A stretch of DNA of 64,000 nucleotides, taken from positions 1 through 64,000 of the forward strand of contig NZ_DATCQT010000104.1 in NCBI RefSeq assembly GCF_036569345.1, written 5' to 3'. Position 1 is the first letter of the stretch. Each line of letters starts with the position of its first letter. Under the pieces are notes generated by a model that ran no database searches, had not been told where the DNA came from, and worked only from the letters and a program-made list of their open reading frames with translations. The position numbers and the translations under genes were made by a program. Source of the DNA: Clostridium_AD sp036569345 (GTDB lineage Bacteria > Bacillota > Clostridia > Clostridiales > Clostridiaceae). This document shows, piece after piece, positions 33,483-42,221 of this stretch.

Positions 33483-34136
33483 ATGGAACACAATAAAATA
33501 AAAACAAAAATTTTAAGACCTAGATTTGATAGCGATTTAGATATTATAGAATTGTCTAAAGAAAATATTGAGGATGAGAGTATATTTTCTTTTGGAACAA
33601 TTAGTGATTGTACCTTAGAAAATCATGAAGCAGACAGGGTAACTTTTAAACAAGTAATATTTAAAAAGGTTATTTTCAATAAAATAACTTTTAGGCGGTT
33701 GGAAATGATGGATGTGAGATTTGAAAATTGTGATTTATCAAATGTAGATTTTAATGAAGCTTCATTACATAGAGTAGAATTTGTAAATTGTAAAATTATT
33801 GGCATTAATTTAAATGAAGCCACTCTTAGAGATGTTATTTTTGAAAATTGCAATGGTGAATTTGCCTTTTTCAGTTATTCTAATTGTAAGCAAGTTGCAT
33901 TTGTTGAGTGTCAATTACGTTCTTCAGATTTCCAAAATTCAAAATTTTTAAAAGTTGAATTTCTAGAGTCTAATCTAATTCAATCTCAAATGAATTTCAC
34001 AAGTCTTAAAGGAATAGATTTTACTAGTTGTGAAATTGAGGGTATTGGAGTAAATATTGCAGATGTTAAGGGTGCAAGGGTTACCACCATGCAAGCTATT
34101 TCATTGTCAAGCATATTAGGTCTCATTATTAAGTGA
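33483..34136 (+). CDS. Pentapeptide-repeat protein
   Basis: The 217-residue protein is largely a pentapeptide-repeat solenoid (A/N-[D/N]-[L/F]-x-x pattern, e.g. LSNVDFNEASLHRVEF, and NLIQSQMNFTSLKGIDF), from about residue 40 to 205. Such right-handed quadrilateral helices occur in Qnr-type gyrase protection proteins and many of unknown role. No signal peptide is present. GGAAGGTGA suits the ATG at 33483; the ATG at 33477 directly abuts that site. It is a single gene. Confidence 0.85.
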   Translation: MEHNKIKTKILRPRFDSDLDIIELSKENIEDESIFSFGTISDCTLENHEADRVTFKQVIFKKVIFNKITFRRLEMMDVRFENCDLSNVDFNEASLHRVEFVNCKIIGINLNEATLRDVIFENCNGEFAFFSYSNCKQVAFVECQLRSSDFQNSKFLKVEFLESNLIQSQMNFTSLKGIDFTSCEIEGIGVNIADVKGARVTTMQAISLSSILGLIIK

Positions 34137-34262
34137 ATTAATTTTGTAAATGATTGTTATTCCATAACAAACTAATATAAATATTAAGTTAATTTCAAAA
34201 GTATAGCAAGGTACTATACAAATCTAGCTTATTTTATTATAATTGGAAAATAGAGGTGAATT

Positions 34263-35525
34263 ATGGATAACTTAATTTTATCAAATATTGTAGAAAAATT
34301 TAAGGAGAAAAATATAAAATCATGGTGGAATACAGATAAATGTTTCCCTACATTGAAGGTGGAAATTAGTTTTAAAGAAAAAATTTTACAAGAGAAGCAT
34401 ATGAATAAGTTTTTAAATGACCTATTTTTTCATCTTAAAAAATGTCCTAAAAATGAAAATGAGCAAGCGGATTGGAGAAATATTTTATGGTCTATGATAA
34501 AAACCTTTGGGCATTCTTGCGGATTTACTGAGGAGGAAATTAATGGCGATTTCTCAAAATCACTTCCATCAATAACTCATACATTTATTTGTGATGTTAA
34601 AGAATTTGATAATAGTATAACTTTAGATAAAATGGTCCAAGCCTTAAGAAATGTTTGGATTATGAATATACTTCAAGTTCTTTTTGACATTAAGGTGGAG
34701 TGTACCCCATCAGTTTTTGCTTATAGTATGCTTTACCCCTATACTGATAATTATTTAGACAGTACTGAAATATCTTTTGAAGAAAAGAAAGCAATAAATG
34801 AAAGATTTAAATTAAGGTTAGAAGGTAAACAAATAAAAGGGAGCAACCCCTACGAAGAAGGGTTATTTAAATTAGTTAGTATAATTGAGAGTCAATATCC
34901 TAGGGATTGCTATAGGGAGATATATGAGGGGCTTTTATGCATACATGCTGCTCAATGCAAAAGTCTTATACAGCAAAAGGGTATGAGATCACCTTATGAG
35001 ATGGATATCCTAGGAATAAGTACTGAAAAAGGTGGTACCTCCGTACTTGCAGATGCCTACCTGGTTCATGGAGGGATGAATGATGCGCAAGCAGATTTTA
35101 TATTTGCTTATGGAACTCTACTTCAGTTTTGTGATGATTTACAGGATGCAAAAGAAGATCTAAAGAATGGGCACATGACTATATTTTCTCAAACCTCTGA
35201 AAAATGGAATTTAGACAGTATTACTAATGCTTTATTTGATTTTTCTAATAAGATAATGGATTTAGATGATGGTTTTATTTCTAAGGAATCCCAAATGAAG
35301 AATTTTTTAAAGAAAAACTTAGTTTCCCTTATTTTTGAAGCAATTTCACAGAATTATAACTTATATAGCAAAGAGTATATTAAAAATATTGAGAAATACT
35401 ATTCTTTTAGAATGTCATATACAAGAAAGCTCTATAAAAAGATAAAAAATAATTATTCGAATTTTGAGAGCATCCATGGATTCTCCATAGATGATGTTCT
35501 ATTAATTGCAACGGATGTAAATTAA
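34263..35525 (+). CDS. Putative class I isoprenoid (terpenoid) synthase-fold enzyme
   Basis: This 420-residue, mostly helical soluble protein has two Asp-rich segments in the right order for class I isoprenoid enzymes: YTDNYLD near residue 160 and CDDLQDAKED near residue 293, the latter resembling the second Asp-rich motif of prenyltransferases and squalene/phytoene synthases. Between them lie EGLLCIHAAQCKSL and GGTSVLADAYLVHGG, which could line the pocket. It is longer than a typical trans-prenyl diphosphate synthase. There is no isoprenoid gene beside it. The substrate is unknown, and the assignment rests on motifs read by eye. AGAGGTGAATT precedes the ATG. Confidence 0.5.
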   Translation: MDNLILSNIVEKFKEKNIKSWWNTDKCFPTLKVEISFKEKILQEKHMNKFLNDLFFHLKKCPKNENEQADWRNILWSMIKTFGHSCGFTEEEINGDFSKSLPSITHTFICDVKEFDNSITLDKMVQALRNVWIMNILQVLFDIKVECTPSVFAYSMLYPYTDNYLDSTEISFEEKKAINERFKLRLEGKQIKGSNPYEEGLFKLVSIIESQYPRDCYREIYEGLLCIHAAQCKSLIQQKGMRSPYEMDILGISTEKGGTSVLADAYLVHGGMNDAQADFIFAYGTLLQFCDDLQDAKEDLKNGHMTIFSQTSEKWNLDSITNALFDFSNKIMDLDDGFISKESQMKNFLKKNLVSLIFEAISQNYNLYSKEYIKNIEKYYSFRMSYTRKLYKKIKNNYSNFESIHGFSIDDVLLIATDVN

Positions 35526-35622
35526 ATTTAAACAGGGCCACTTACACTTTTTATTTATAAAAAAAAAGACTAATGACAATAATTAATCACGAGCCTTTTG
35601 ATGGAAAGTATAACAATTTTCT

Positions 35623-35715
35623 CTACATATGTAACATCATTTTTATACAGTTTGCTAATAGTTGACCATGCATACTACATGCATGAATGCATTGAGCTAG
35701 AGTTAAACCAGTCAT
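35623..35715 (-). CDS. Small Cys/His/Met-rich peptide, 30 residues
   Basis: A short minus-strand ORF has a near-perfect TAAGGAGGTG ribosome site seven bases before its ATG, with a TATAAT-like box further upstream. The peptide (MTGLTLAQCIHACSMHGQLL and on) holds three Cys, three His and five Met in 30 residues, ending KMMLHM. The composition fits metal binding or a short amphipathic helix. No family recognised. Its expression is supported only by the strong leader. Confidence 0.45.
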   Translation of the reverse strand: MTGLTLAQCIHACSMHGQLLANCIKMMLHM

Positions 35716-35813
35716 TTCAACACCTCCTTAAACTATCTATAATTATAATATAGTCTAAGGGTATGAAGATTTTATGAAGATTTAACAAAGGTAATTAGAT
35801 GCTTGCTACTTTT

Positions 35814-37262
35814 TTATTCATATATCACTTTACTTACAGAGCGAAGTCTGCCTTTAATAGGAGTTTTTTGTAACACGTTAAATACTAATTCACCTTTATT
35901 ATTTAATATTTCTACAAATGTAGATATATCAATTATATTGATGATTCCTATATCATCCTTTGTCATGCCTTCAATGTTGCAAAGTGTACCTACGATATCT
36001 GAAGCCCTCATCTTTGTTTTCTTACCAGCATTAATATGTAATTTCATAATTTCTTTGTCGAGTTCTGCGCCTTTCGCTTCTTTAATTTCAGGCCTTTTAT
36101 TCATTTTATCATCAAACTCTTCTTTGAAATTATTCACGATTTCGGGTGAAGGGTGTTCCTTCAAAAGAATCTCTTTACCAATATAGTGCTCTATATCATC
36201 TAGAAACCTAAACTCATTTTTTGTTACAAAAGTAATAGCATGGCCTATTTTTCCTATGCGGCCAGTTCTTCCTATTCTATGAACATAACTTTCCTTGTCT
36301 TCTGGTATATCATAATTAATTACAAGGCTAATGTCATCTATGTCTATCCCTCTAGCTGCAACATCTGTAGCTACCAGATATCTAAAATAGCCTTTTTTAA
36401 AATCATTCATTACTCTTAATCTATCACTTTGCTCCATACCACCATGTATTTTCTTGCAAGTATACTCTAAATTTGCTAGTTTATTATAAACTGAATCTAC
36501 CTTTAGTTTTGTATTGCAGAATATTATACAGCTATCAGGGTTTTCTACTATGGTTATATCTTCTAAAAGTTCTGTTTTTCTAAGTTCAAGTACGTCATAT
36601 CTTTCTTGACATATGTTATCTGACGCTTTATTTTGTTCCTCTATTTTAATGTATACAGGCTCTTTCATGTAATTTCGTCGTAAAGTATCTATGTCTCTGG
36701 GCATTGTGGCTGATAATAACATAGTCACACGCTGCTTAGGCAAGCTATTTATTATTGTTTCTATCTGATCTACAAATCCCATATTAAGCATTTCATCAGC
36801 CTCATCTATTACAAGATATTTTATATTAGATAGATCAATTGTATCTTTTCCTATGTGATCTATAATACGGCCAGGTGTACCAACTACTACATGTGTTTTT
36901 TGCTTAAGTTCCTTTTTTTGATCATAGAAAGGGGATTGCCCATAAATTGCAGCTACCTTAAGTCTTTTAAATCTACCTATATTAAAAATATCCTCTTTGA
37001 CTTGGATAGCAAGTTCTCTTGTGGGTGTAAGCACTAATGCTTGAGGTTTATTTTCTTCCCAATCAACTAATTGGCAAATAGGAATGGCATAGGCTGCAGT
37101 CTTACCACTTCCAGTTTGTGATTTTACGACTACATCTTTTTGAGCCAAAACTGCTGGTATAACTTGCTCCTGGACTTTTGTTAAAGCTTTGAAATTTAAC
37201 ATATTAATTGCTTTTAATATCTCACTGCTTAACTCATAGTCATTAAAACTTTCTTTTATCAT
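35814..37262 (-). CDS. dbpA: DEAD-box RNA helicase, DbpA/YxiN type
   Basis: The 482-residue helicase has Q-motif VQEQVIP, motif I SQTGSGKT, motif II DEAD, motif III SAT and motif VI HRIGRTGR. These are followed by a C-terminal DbpA RNA-binding domain (from about residue 405; INAGKKTKMRASDIVGTL). DbpA and YxiN bind hairpin 92 of 23S rRNA through this domain and help assemble the 50S subunit. Length matches YxiN. A cold-shock gene lies nearby, in keeping with helicase use in the cold, though they are not in one operon. Single gene on the minus strand. Confidence 0.93.
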   Translation of the reverse strand: MIKESFNDYELSSEILKAINMLNFKALTKVQEQVIPAVLAQKDVVVKSQTGSGKTAAYAIPICQLVDWEENKPQALVLTPTRELAIQVKEDIFNIGRFKRLKVAAIYGQSPFYDQKKELKQKTHVVVGTPGRIIDHIGKDTIDLSNIKYLVIDEADEMLNMGFVDQIETIINSLPKQRVTMLLSATMPRDIDTLRRNYMKEPVYIKIEEQNKASDNICQERYDVLELRKTELLEDITIVENPDSCIIFCNTKLKVDSVYNKLANLEYTCKKIHGGMEQSDRLRVMNDFKKGYFRYLVATDVAARGIDIDDISLVINYDIPEDKESYVHRIGRTGRIGKIGHAITFVTKNEFRFLDDIEHYIGKEILLKEHPSPEIVNNFKEEFDDKMNKRPEIKEAKGAELDKEIMKLHINAGKKTKMRASDIVGTLCNIEGMTKDDIGIINIIDISTFVEILNNKGELVFNVLQKTPIKGRLRSVSKVIYE

Positions 37263-37304
37263 TTGATCATCTCCAAATACTAATATGTTTTTAAACTGTT
37301 CATT

Positions 37305-38351
37305 TTAAATTGAAAAGAATGTTGCGGCGAGTATGATATAAACACTTACTAGCTGTAGTCCTTCTAACCAATTGGATTCTCCATCATTACAGACTTTATT
37401 AGCTATAATTACGGTTACGCCTAAAGCCACTATTTCATATGTATTGAATATTAGTGCCATAGGTTTAAATAGTAAACTTATCAAAACTAATATTGGTGCT
37501 ATAAACAAAATTATTTGTAAACTTGAACCTATAGCTATTTCTATAGCAATGTCCATTTTGTTTTTAATAGCCATAGTTACTGCCGTTGCATGTTCCGCAG
37601 CATTTCCTATAATTGGTATTATTATTAGTCCGACAAATAGTTTGGATAAATGTAATTGCTGAGTCATTGGTTCTATATTGCCTACTAATAATTCACTTTC
37701 AATAGCTACAAATGATGTTGCTATTAATAAAATAGTTATAGCAGTAGATTGTTTCCATCTTTTTTCACAAATTTCATGGTCTACACCATATAAATCTTTA
37801 TGCGTAAAAAATGAAAAATATAAACTACAACAATATACTATAAGCATTACTATTGCTATGATTACACTAAGGTTTTCAAAGTTAACCGGGTTTAAATCTG
37901 TTGTACTTAAATTTCCTGTACATACGGCAGGAATAACTAAACTTATTACGGCTAAAGTAAGCAAACTTACAGAAGTGTTTACACCCTCTTTGGCAAATGT
38001 CTGTCTTTTGGTTTTTAAACCTCCCATAAACATGCTCAGACCTAATACTAATAACACATTTCCTATCATCGAGCCTGCTATTGATGCTTTAACAATATCA
38101 AATAGACCTGCCTTTAATGCGAAAAATGATAAAATAAGCTCTGTTACATTGCCGAATGTAGCACTTAAAAACCCACCAAGTTTGGCTCCAGTATATTTTG
38201 ATAATTCTTCAGTGGCTTCTCCTAGTAATGCTGCGAGCGGTACTATCGCTAGTGCAGTTATTAAAAATTGAACACTAGGTCCTCCTATTTGCATAAAGTG
38301 AAATAAAATACTAATAGGTATAAAAATTAATAGATAATACATCTTATTCAT
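37305..38351 (-). CDS. Calcium/cation:proton antiporter (CAX/ChaA family)
   Basis: The 348-residue protein has about eleven membrane helices and the two CAX alpha-repeats: GNVTELILSFFALKAG in the first half and GNAAEHATAVTMAIKNKMD in the second. The Glu residues bind the cation. It exports Ca2+ (or Na+/K+) from the cytoplasm in exchange for protons. An acidic loop seen in some eukaryotic members is absent. It lies 42 bases upstream of the helicase gene on the same strand and may be co-transcribed with it. Confidence 0.93.
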   Translation of the reverse strand: MNKMYYLLIFIPISILFHFMQIGGPSVQFLITALAIVPLAALLGEATEELSKYTGAKLGGFLSATFGNVTELILSFFALKAGLFDIVKASIAGSMIGNVLLVLGLSMFMGGLKTKRQTFAKEGVNTSVSLLTLAVISLVIPAVCTGNLSTTDLNPVNFENLSVIIAIVMLIVYCCSLYFSFFTHKDLYGVDHEICEKRWKQSTAITILLIATSFVAIESELLVGNIEPMTQQLHLSKLFVGLIIIPIIGNAAEHATAVTMAIKNKMDIAIEIAIGSSLQIILFIAPILVLISLLFKPMALIFNTYEIVALGVTVIIANKVCNDGESNWLEGLQLVSVYIILAATFFSI

Positions 38352-38484
38352 TTTGAATATCCCCCCCTAAATAATAAGGCCATTTGTTATCTTTTACATT
38401 ATTGAATATTATTACCCAATATAATACTTAATTATAACTTATATTTATATTTTACATACACAATATATTTTATAAGTTACATAA

Positions 38485-38523
38485 ATAGAAAAAAACCATT
38501 AAATAGTTTCCTATTTAATGGTT
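38485..38523 (-). terminator. Intrinsic terminator of the cold shock gene
   Basis: The stem AACCATTAAATAG with complement and a TTTC loop is followed on the minus strand by a seven-T run. It begins 13 bases after the cold shock protein stop codon. Confidence 0.9.
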
Positions 38524-38536
38524 AAAATATTTATTG

Positions 38537-38734
38537 TTATATAACAGTAATATTTTCTGCTTGTGGTCCTTTATCGCCTTTAACTATGTCAAAAGAAACT
38601 TTTTGACCTTCATCAAGTGATTTGTAACCATCTGAATTTATTTGAGAGAAATGTGCGAAAACATCCACTCCGTCTTCTCCTGTAATAAATCCGAACCCTT
38701 TTTCTCCATTAAACCATTTAACTGTACCATTCAT
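38537..38734 (-). CDS. csp: Cold shock protein (CspA/CspB family)
   Basis: This 65-residue OB-fold protein has the RNP1 motif KGFGFI and RNP2 VFAHF, the nucleic-acid-binding face of cold-shock domains. It acts as an RNA chaperone. CGGAGGTATACATT precedes the ATG. The mRNA leader from the promoter at 38887-38915 is about 145 bases long and AT-rich, as in cold-regulated csp genes whose leaders refold at low temperature. Confidence 0.97.
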   Translation of the reverse strand: MNGTVKWFNGEKGFGFITGEDGVDVFAHFSQINSDGYKSLDEGQKVSFDIVKGDKGPQAENITVI

Positions 38735-38886
38735 ATAATGTATACCTCCGAAATTTTAATTTTCTTAAAGAATTTTAAAATAATTAAACAATAAAATTTT
38801 AATTTTGAATCAAAATACTATATTTTAAAAATAACATTTCAAATATATCTGTATTCAATTATTTACTATTCTTTTAAGTCATGCTT

Positions 38887-38915
38887 ATAGTATCACATTT
38901 TATGATATAATGCAA
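38887..38915 (-). promoter_or_regulatory. Promoter of the cold shock gene
   Basis: Minus-strand TTGCAT, 17-base spacer, TACTAT. Initiation near 38880 would give a leader of about 145 bases before the cold shock ATG, typical of csp mRNAs. Confidence 0.6.
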
Positions 38916-39033
38916 GTTATATTAAGTATTTTGTCTTATGTGTGTATGTGAATTAATATAATCACATACACAAGAGTGTATATCCAACTTGTGAAAACAG
39001 ATATTCCTGGTTAACAATTTTTGAGAACCACAA

Positions 39034-39064
39034 AAAAACAGAGTTGAACATCAACTCTGTTTTC
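39034..39064. terminator. Intrinsic terminator after the Cys-rich repeat gene
   Basis: The stem AAAACAGAGTTGA / TCAACTCTGTTTT with a three-base loop and an A-run on the left lies four bases past the minus-strand stop at 39068. It terminates the minus-strand Cys-rich repeat gene. Confidence 0.9.
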
Positions 39065-39067
39065 ATA

Positions 39068-39232
39068 TTAGTCTTCTTTTTTACAGCAAGGATCAAGCTC
39101 TTTTTCACACTTAGGATCACAAGAAGGATCGCATGAAGGATCACACCAAGGATCGCACCAAGGATCAAAACGATCGTCACACCAATCTTTAGGACATTCA
39201 TCATTATGAAGGTTTTTTTCACACTTTGACAT
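39068..39232 (-). CDS. Cys-Asp-Pro repeat protein, 54 residues
   Basis: The real gene here is short and lies in a different frame from the longer overlapping ORF. It encodes MSKCEKNLHNDECPKDW followed by five C-D-P units (WCDPWCDPSCDPSCDPKC) and ends DPCCKKED. Ten cysteines in 54 residues and many acidic residues suggest metal binding or a disulfide-cross-linked coat protein. A GGAAGTGATAGT leader precedes the ATG. Promoter region and N-terminal WCDD motif are shared with the Cys-rich gene at 63522, so they are paralogues under like control. No known family was recognised. Confidence 0.75.
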   Translation of the reverse strand: MSKCEKNLHNDECPKDWCDDRFDPWCDPWCDPSCDPSCDPKCEKELDPCCKKED

Positions 39233-39255
39233 ACTATCACTTCCTATAATTAGTC

Positions 39256-39295
39256 AGTATATAATATGCGGCTTAAATTGCAAATGACACTATAA
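39256..39295 (-). promoter_or_regulatory. Promoter block shared with the second Cys-rich gene
   Basis: On the minus strand this block reads TTATAGTGTCATTT, a variable middle with TTAAG, then CATATTATATACT, ending about 24 bases before the ATG. It matches 63908-63946 over almost its full length. The -10-like CATATTATA fits the SigK pattern CATAnnnTA, suggesting sporulation control; I cannot confirm a matching -35. Confidence 0.6.
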
Positions 39296-39304
39296 CTAAT
39301 ACCT

Positions 39305-40285
39305 TTATAATGTTTTTGTCTGCTCACTAAAAATATTAATTTGATTTAAATGGTTAAGAATTTGAAGATAATAATCAGACTTTACTTGAACTGAAGAAAT
39401 AAGTTTCTGAAGGTATTCACGTTCAGTTTTAGAACGATCACTAACATTTGTTAAGTTTTTGGCTATTTGTTCTATTTTCTGTATGTTTAAATTTTGAGAT
39501 TCTTCAACTTGCTGCATATTATTATTAACAACGTTTTCTGCTAGAACAATATTATTTAAAAGAGTAGTAGAATTATCAATATGTTTAACGGTATTGGTCA
39601 TAACTTTTTTACCTTCAATAGATTTATTGTTTAATGAACCCATAATAACATCCATATTTTTTAATGCATTCATTATATCTGTTGCACTATTTTTAGTAGA
39701 TTCAGATAATTTTTTAATCTCATTTGCTACAACAGAAAAGCCACGGCCAGCTTCCCCTACTCGAGCAGCTTCAATAGCAGCATTCAAGGAAAGAAGATTG
39801 GTTTGACTAGCAATGTTAGTAATAATTGTAGCAAAATTATTTATGTTAGTATATTGGTTTTGCATTTGATTAAAAAGGCTTAATAAACTTTCAAATACAG
39901 TAGAAACATTATTCATTTCAACTGCTAAATTGTTAATACCAGACTTTGCAGAAGAAACCTCCTGAGATGAATGGCTTAAACTCTGAAAAACTACAGATAC
40001 CTGTTTTTGGGTGTCATTTGCATTTTGTGATAACGATTGTAAATAAGATTCTACTTCTTCAATTTGTTTGGTTGTATAGCTTGTACCATTTAGCAGATCT
40101 GAAAAGCCGAAAGTTATTGTCCCTTCTTCTTTAAGTAAATTATGAATTTGTATGTTTGTTTGATTAGATAGTTCAAAAAGTTCTTCTAAATTATTGAACT
40201 CTAATGATTTACAATCTGCTTTATTAGGTGGAGGTGATATCTGAGCAAATTTGTCTGTATTTTTATTTTTAAAATTAAATATCAT
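39305..40285 (-). CDS. Soluble methyl-accepting chemotaxis-type signalling protein
   Basis: The 326-residue protein has no membrane segment. After a short N-terminal region comes a long coiled coil whose hairpin tip is the invariant MCP signalling motif (NLLSLNAAIEAARVGEAGRG and VANEIKKL, about residues 175-205). It should couple CheA/CheW to a cytoplasmic signal. It follows the FIST-domain gene by 16 bases, with AGGAGGTATAATAAA before the ATG, so the pair probably forms one sensory unit: FIST senses, MCP relays. Glu/Gln methylation sites are possible but not assigned. Confidence 0.9.
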   Translation of the reverse strand: MIFNFKNKNTDKFAQISPPPNKADCKSLEFNNLEELFELSNQTNIQIHNLLKEEGTITFGFSDLLNGTSYTTKQIEEVESYLQSLSQNANDTQKQVSVVFQSLSHSSQEVSSAKSGINNLAVEMNNVSTVFESLLSLFNQMQNQYTNINNFATIITNIASQTNLLSLNAAIEAARVGEAGRGFSVVANEIKKLSESTKNSATDIMNALKNMDVIMGSLNNKSIEGKKVMTNTVKHIDNSTTLLNNIVLAENVVNNNMQQVEESQNLNIQKIEQIAKNLTNVSDRSKTEREYLQKLISSVQVKSDYYLQILNHLNQINIFSEQTKTL

Positions 40286-40301
40286 TTTATTATACCTCCT
40301 A

Positions 40302-41333
40302 TTATTCCACTAGTAAAAGTACCATAGTTTGATTAAAGTGATTTTGGTAAAATTGTTCACCATAGCTAATAAATCCTGTTTGATTTTTACAAAGAGATAA
40401 AAGATTTGAATCTACACTTCCCCATAAATTTTTATCTAAAAACATTAAAGAACGAAGGATGCAGTTGATTGATAAAACAAAACTAGGTTTAAACGCAGCA
40501 GAGGATAGTGTTTCCTTCATAACTTGATTGTAATTAGCAAGCTGCAAGACCTCGACGAAGGTATTAGGAAGTATTTGGGAATAAAAAGTAATTGATTTAT
40601 CTGGATTTATTTTCATAGGTGAAGCTATATTGATTTTATCTTTAGTAATTTTACCTAAGGGATTGTTCATGAAATGGTTAGGTAAATCGGCTTCCTTAAT
40701 ACCTAAAATTTTGGCATATTCAACAGATGCTAAATTATTGTTAAAAGTTTTTACGGTACGTTTAATAGGATCGGCATCAGTAACTAATAAATTTTTACCG
40801 GAAGGAATATAAATATTTTCTTTAATGAGTTGTGTTCGTCTTTTCATATCAAAAAAAATAGCAGCGCTATGAACTTTTTTCTTCCCAATATAAATCAGGG
40901 TTTTTTCAAATTTAAGATTGTCGCCAGCGCTTCCTCCAATAATTTTAAAATTAGAATCAGCAAAATAAAAAGTAGTTATTATGCTTTCCTCCATAGCAGA
41001 TAGACCATCACAGAGTAATAAAGCAAAAGCATTAGGATTATTTTTTACTTTTTTATATGATTTTTGAAGTTGTTGAAGACTTTTAGCAGGTGGATACAAT
41101 ATTTCAACAATTTCAGCAAGTTCGGAGTCATATGAAAAACCAGTGATTACATTGTTTTTATACCCTTTAGAAGAAAATTCGCCAGAAGTTGAGCAAAGGA
41201 TAACGTTATCTCCAACAGATAAAGATAAATTTTGAATTAAAGGAATCCCTGCAAATATAACAAATGAAAGATTAGGGTATTTACTTAGATAATCAAGGGT
41301 TTCATTTGAATTAGAAAATAAAAAAGAATTCAT
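40302..41333 (-). CDS. FIST-domain sensory protein
   Basis: This 343-residue soluble protein has the FIST N-terminal domain (STSGEFSSKG, GGSAGDNLKF around residues 50-140) and the FIST C-terminal domain (NHFMNNPLGK and CILRSLMF, ...GFISYGEQ near the end). FIST domains are proposed to bind small ligands such as amino acids and occur with chemotaxis, kinase or cyclic-di-GMP outputs. AAGGAGGCATAACTG precedes the ATG. It heads a two-gene unit with a soluble MCP. Confidence 0.9.
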   Translation of the reverse strand: MNSFLFSNSNETLDYLSKYPNLSFVIFAGIPLIQNLSLSVGDNVILCSTSGEFSSKGYKNNVITGFSYDSELAEIVEILYPPAKSLQQLQKSYKKVKNNPNAFALLLCDGLSAMEESIITTFYFADSNFKIIGGSAGDNLKFEKTLIYIGKKKVHSAAIFFDMKRRTQLIKENIYIPSGKNLLVTDADPIKRTVKTFNNNLASVEYAKILGIKEADLPNHFMNNPLGKITKDKINIASPMKINPDKSITFYSQILPNTFVEVLQLANYNQVMKETLSSAAFKPSFVLSINCILRSLMFLDKNLWGSVDSNLLSLCKNQTGFISYGEQFYQNHFNQTMVLLLVE

Positions 41334-41640
41334 CAGTTATGCCTCCTTATAATTTATAAATTAGTAAGATTTACTTAAATATATGACAAAATTATGACAT
41401 AAATATAAAAATCTATAGTATTGTTAATGTAAATTATAATCTTATTTATATTAATATTCAATATAAATATAAATTTGTCAATCGGTGTTTAAAATGTAAT
41501 TTATGGTTAATTATTTAACTAAATTCTTCAAATAACACTGAAATTTGGGTTTAAAATTGTAGAGAAATTGGTGGAATTAATACCAGGATAGTGTATAAAG
41601 TGATATCCAAAAAAAAATTTATACTATAATATAAATATAG
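41334..41640. other. Divergent intergenic region, FIST gene / sigY operon
   Basis: Holds the leader of the FIST gene on the minus strand and, at its right end, the SigY-type promoter described separately. I see no ORF or structured RNA in the remainder. Confidence 0.5.
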
Positions 41641-41665
41641 TGAACTTTTTAATCAGATTTACGTT
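41641..41665 (+). promoter_or_regulatory. SigY-type ECF promoter of the sigY operon
   Basis: TGAAC, 16-base spacer, CGTT. B. subtilis SigY promoters use a TGAAC-type -35 and a CGT-type -10 at this spacing, and SigY activates its own operon. The same motif with the same spacing recurs at 42871-42895 within this operon. Confidence 0.7.
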
Positions 41666-41690
41666 TAAGGATTAGTAGGGGTGATTATTA

Positions 41691-42221
41691 TTGGATGAGC
41701 TAGAGCTTATTAATAAAGCTAAGGATGGGAATAAAAGTGCTCTAAACACGCTTTTACAAGACAATATTAATATTTTAAAAGGGTATGTTGTTAAAATGGT
41801 AGGAGACCCCAACTTAGCACAGGATATTATTCAAGACGCATTACTTAAAGCTGTGCTTAATATAAATAAGTTTGAGCCTAAAGCAAAATTTTCTACATGG
41901 CTCATAAAAATAGCTACTAATGTTTACAGAGATTATTTAAGAAAGAATAAACATTTCCAGTTAGTAGAGGAAAGCTTAGCCGATAAAGGAAAACAAGTAG
42001 AGGATATTGTAATAGCAAATTATGAGTATAAAGAGATAATGAAAATAATTTTAAAGCTACCCTATGAGAAAAGGGCTGTATTTATTTTAAAGAACTATTA
42101 TGGTTACAAATATGAAGAAATATCACAAATACTAAACTGTCCCATTGGAACAGTTAGGTCAAGACTTCATAATGCAGTAAAATATATAATAAAAGAAATT
42201 GAAAGAAAGGAGATTATTTAA
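41691..42221 (+). CDS. sigY: ECF RNA polymerase sigma factor, SigY-like
   Basis: The 176-residue sigma factor has region 2 (LAQDIIQDALLKAVLNINKF, with FSTWLIKIATNVYRD) and region 4 (YEEISQILNCPIGTVRSRLH). It directs RNA polymerase to its own regulon, probably including the TGAAC-N16-CGTT promoters here. The start is a TTG preceded by GGGGTGA. Gene order matches B. subtilis sigY-yxlCDEFG, an operon induced by nitrogen starvation or envelope stress. The next gene starts directly after its stop. Confidence 0.9.
   Translation: MDELELINKAKDGNKSALNTLLQDNINILKGYVVKMVGDPNLAQDIIQDALLKAVLNINKFEPKAKFSTWLIKIATNVYRDYLRKNKHFQLVEESLADKGKQVEDIVIANYEYKEIMKIILKLPYEKRAVFILKNYYGYKYEEISQILNCPIGTVRSRLHNAVKYIIKEIERKEII

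Noticed and set aside
38962..39240. 92-residue minus-strand ORF with a hydrophobic middle
   Set aside because: It is the wrong-frame translation of the Cys-Asp-Pro repeat gene; the repeats create Ile/Leu-rich reading in this frame. The 54-residue frame has the ribosome site and ends just before a terminator.
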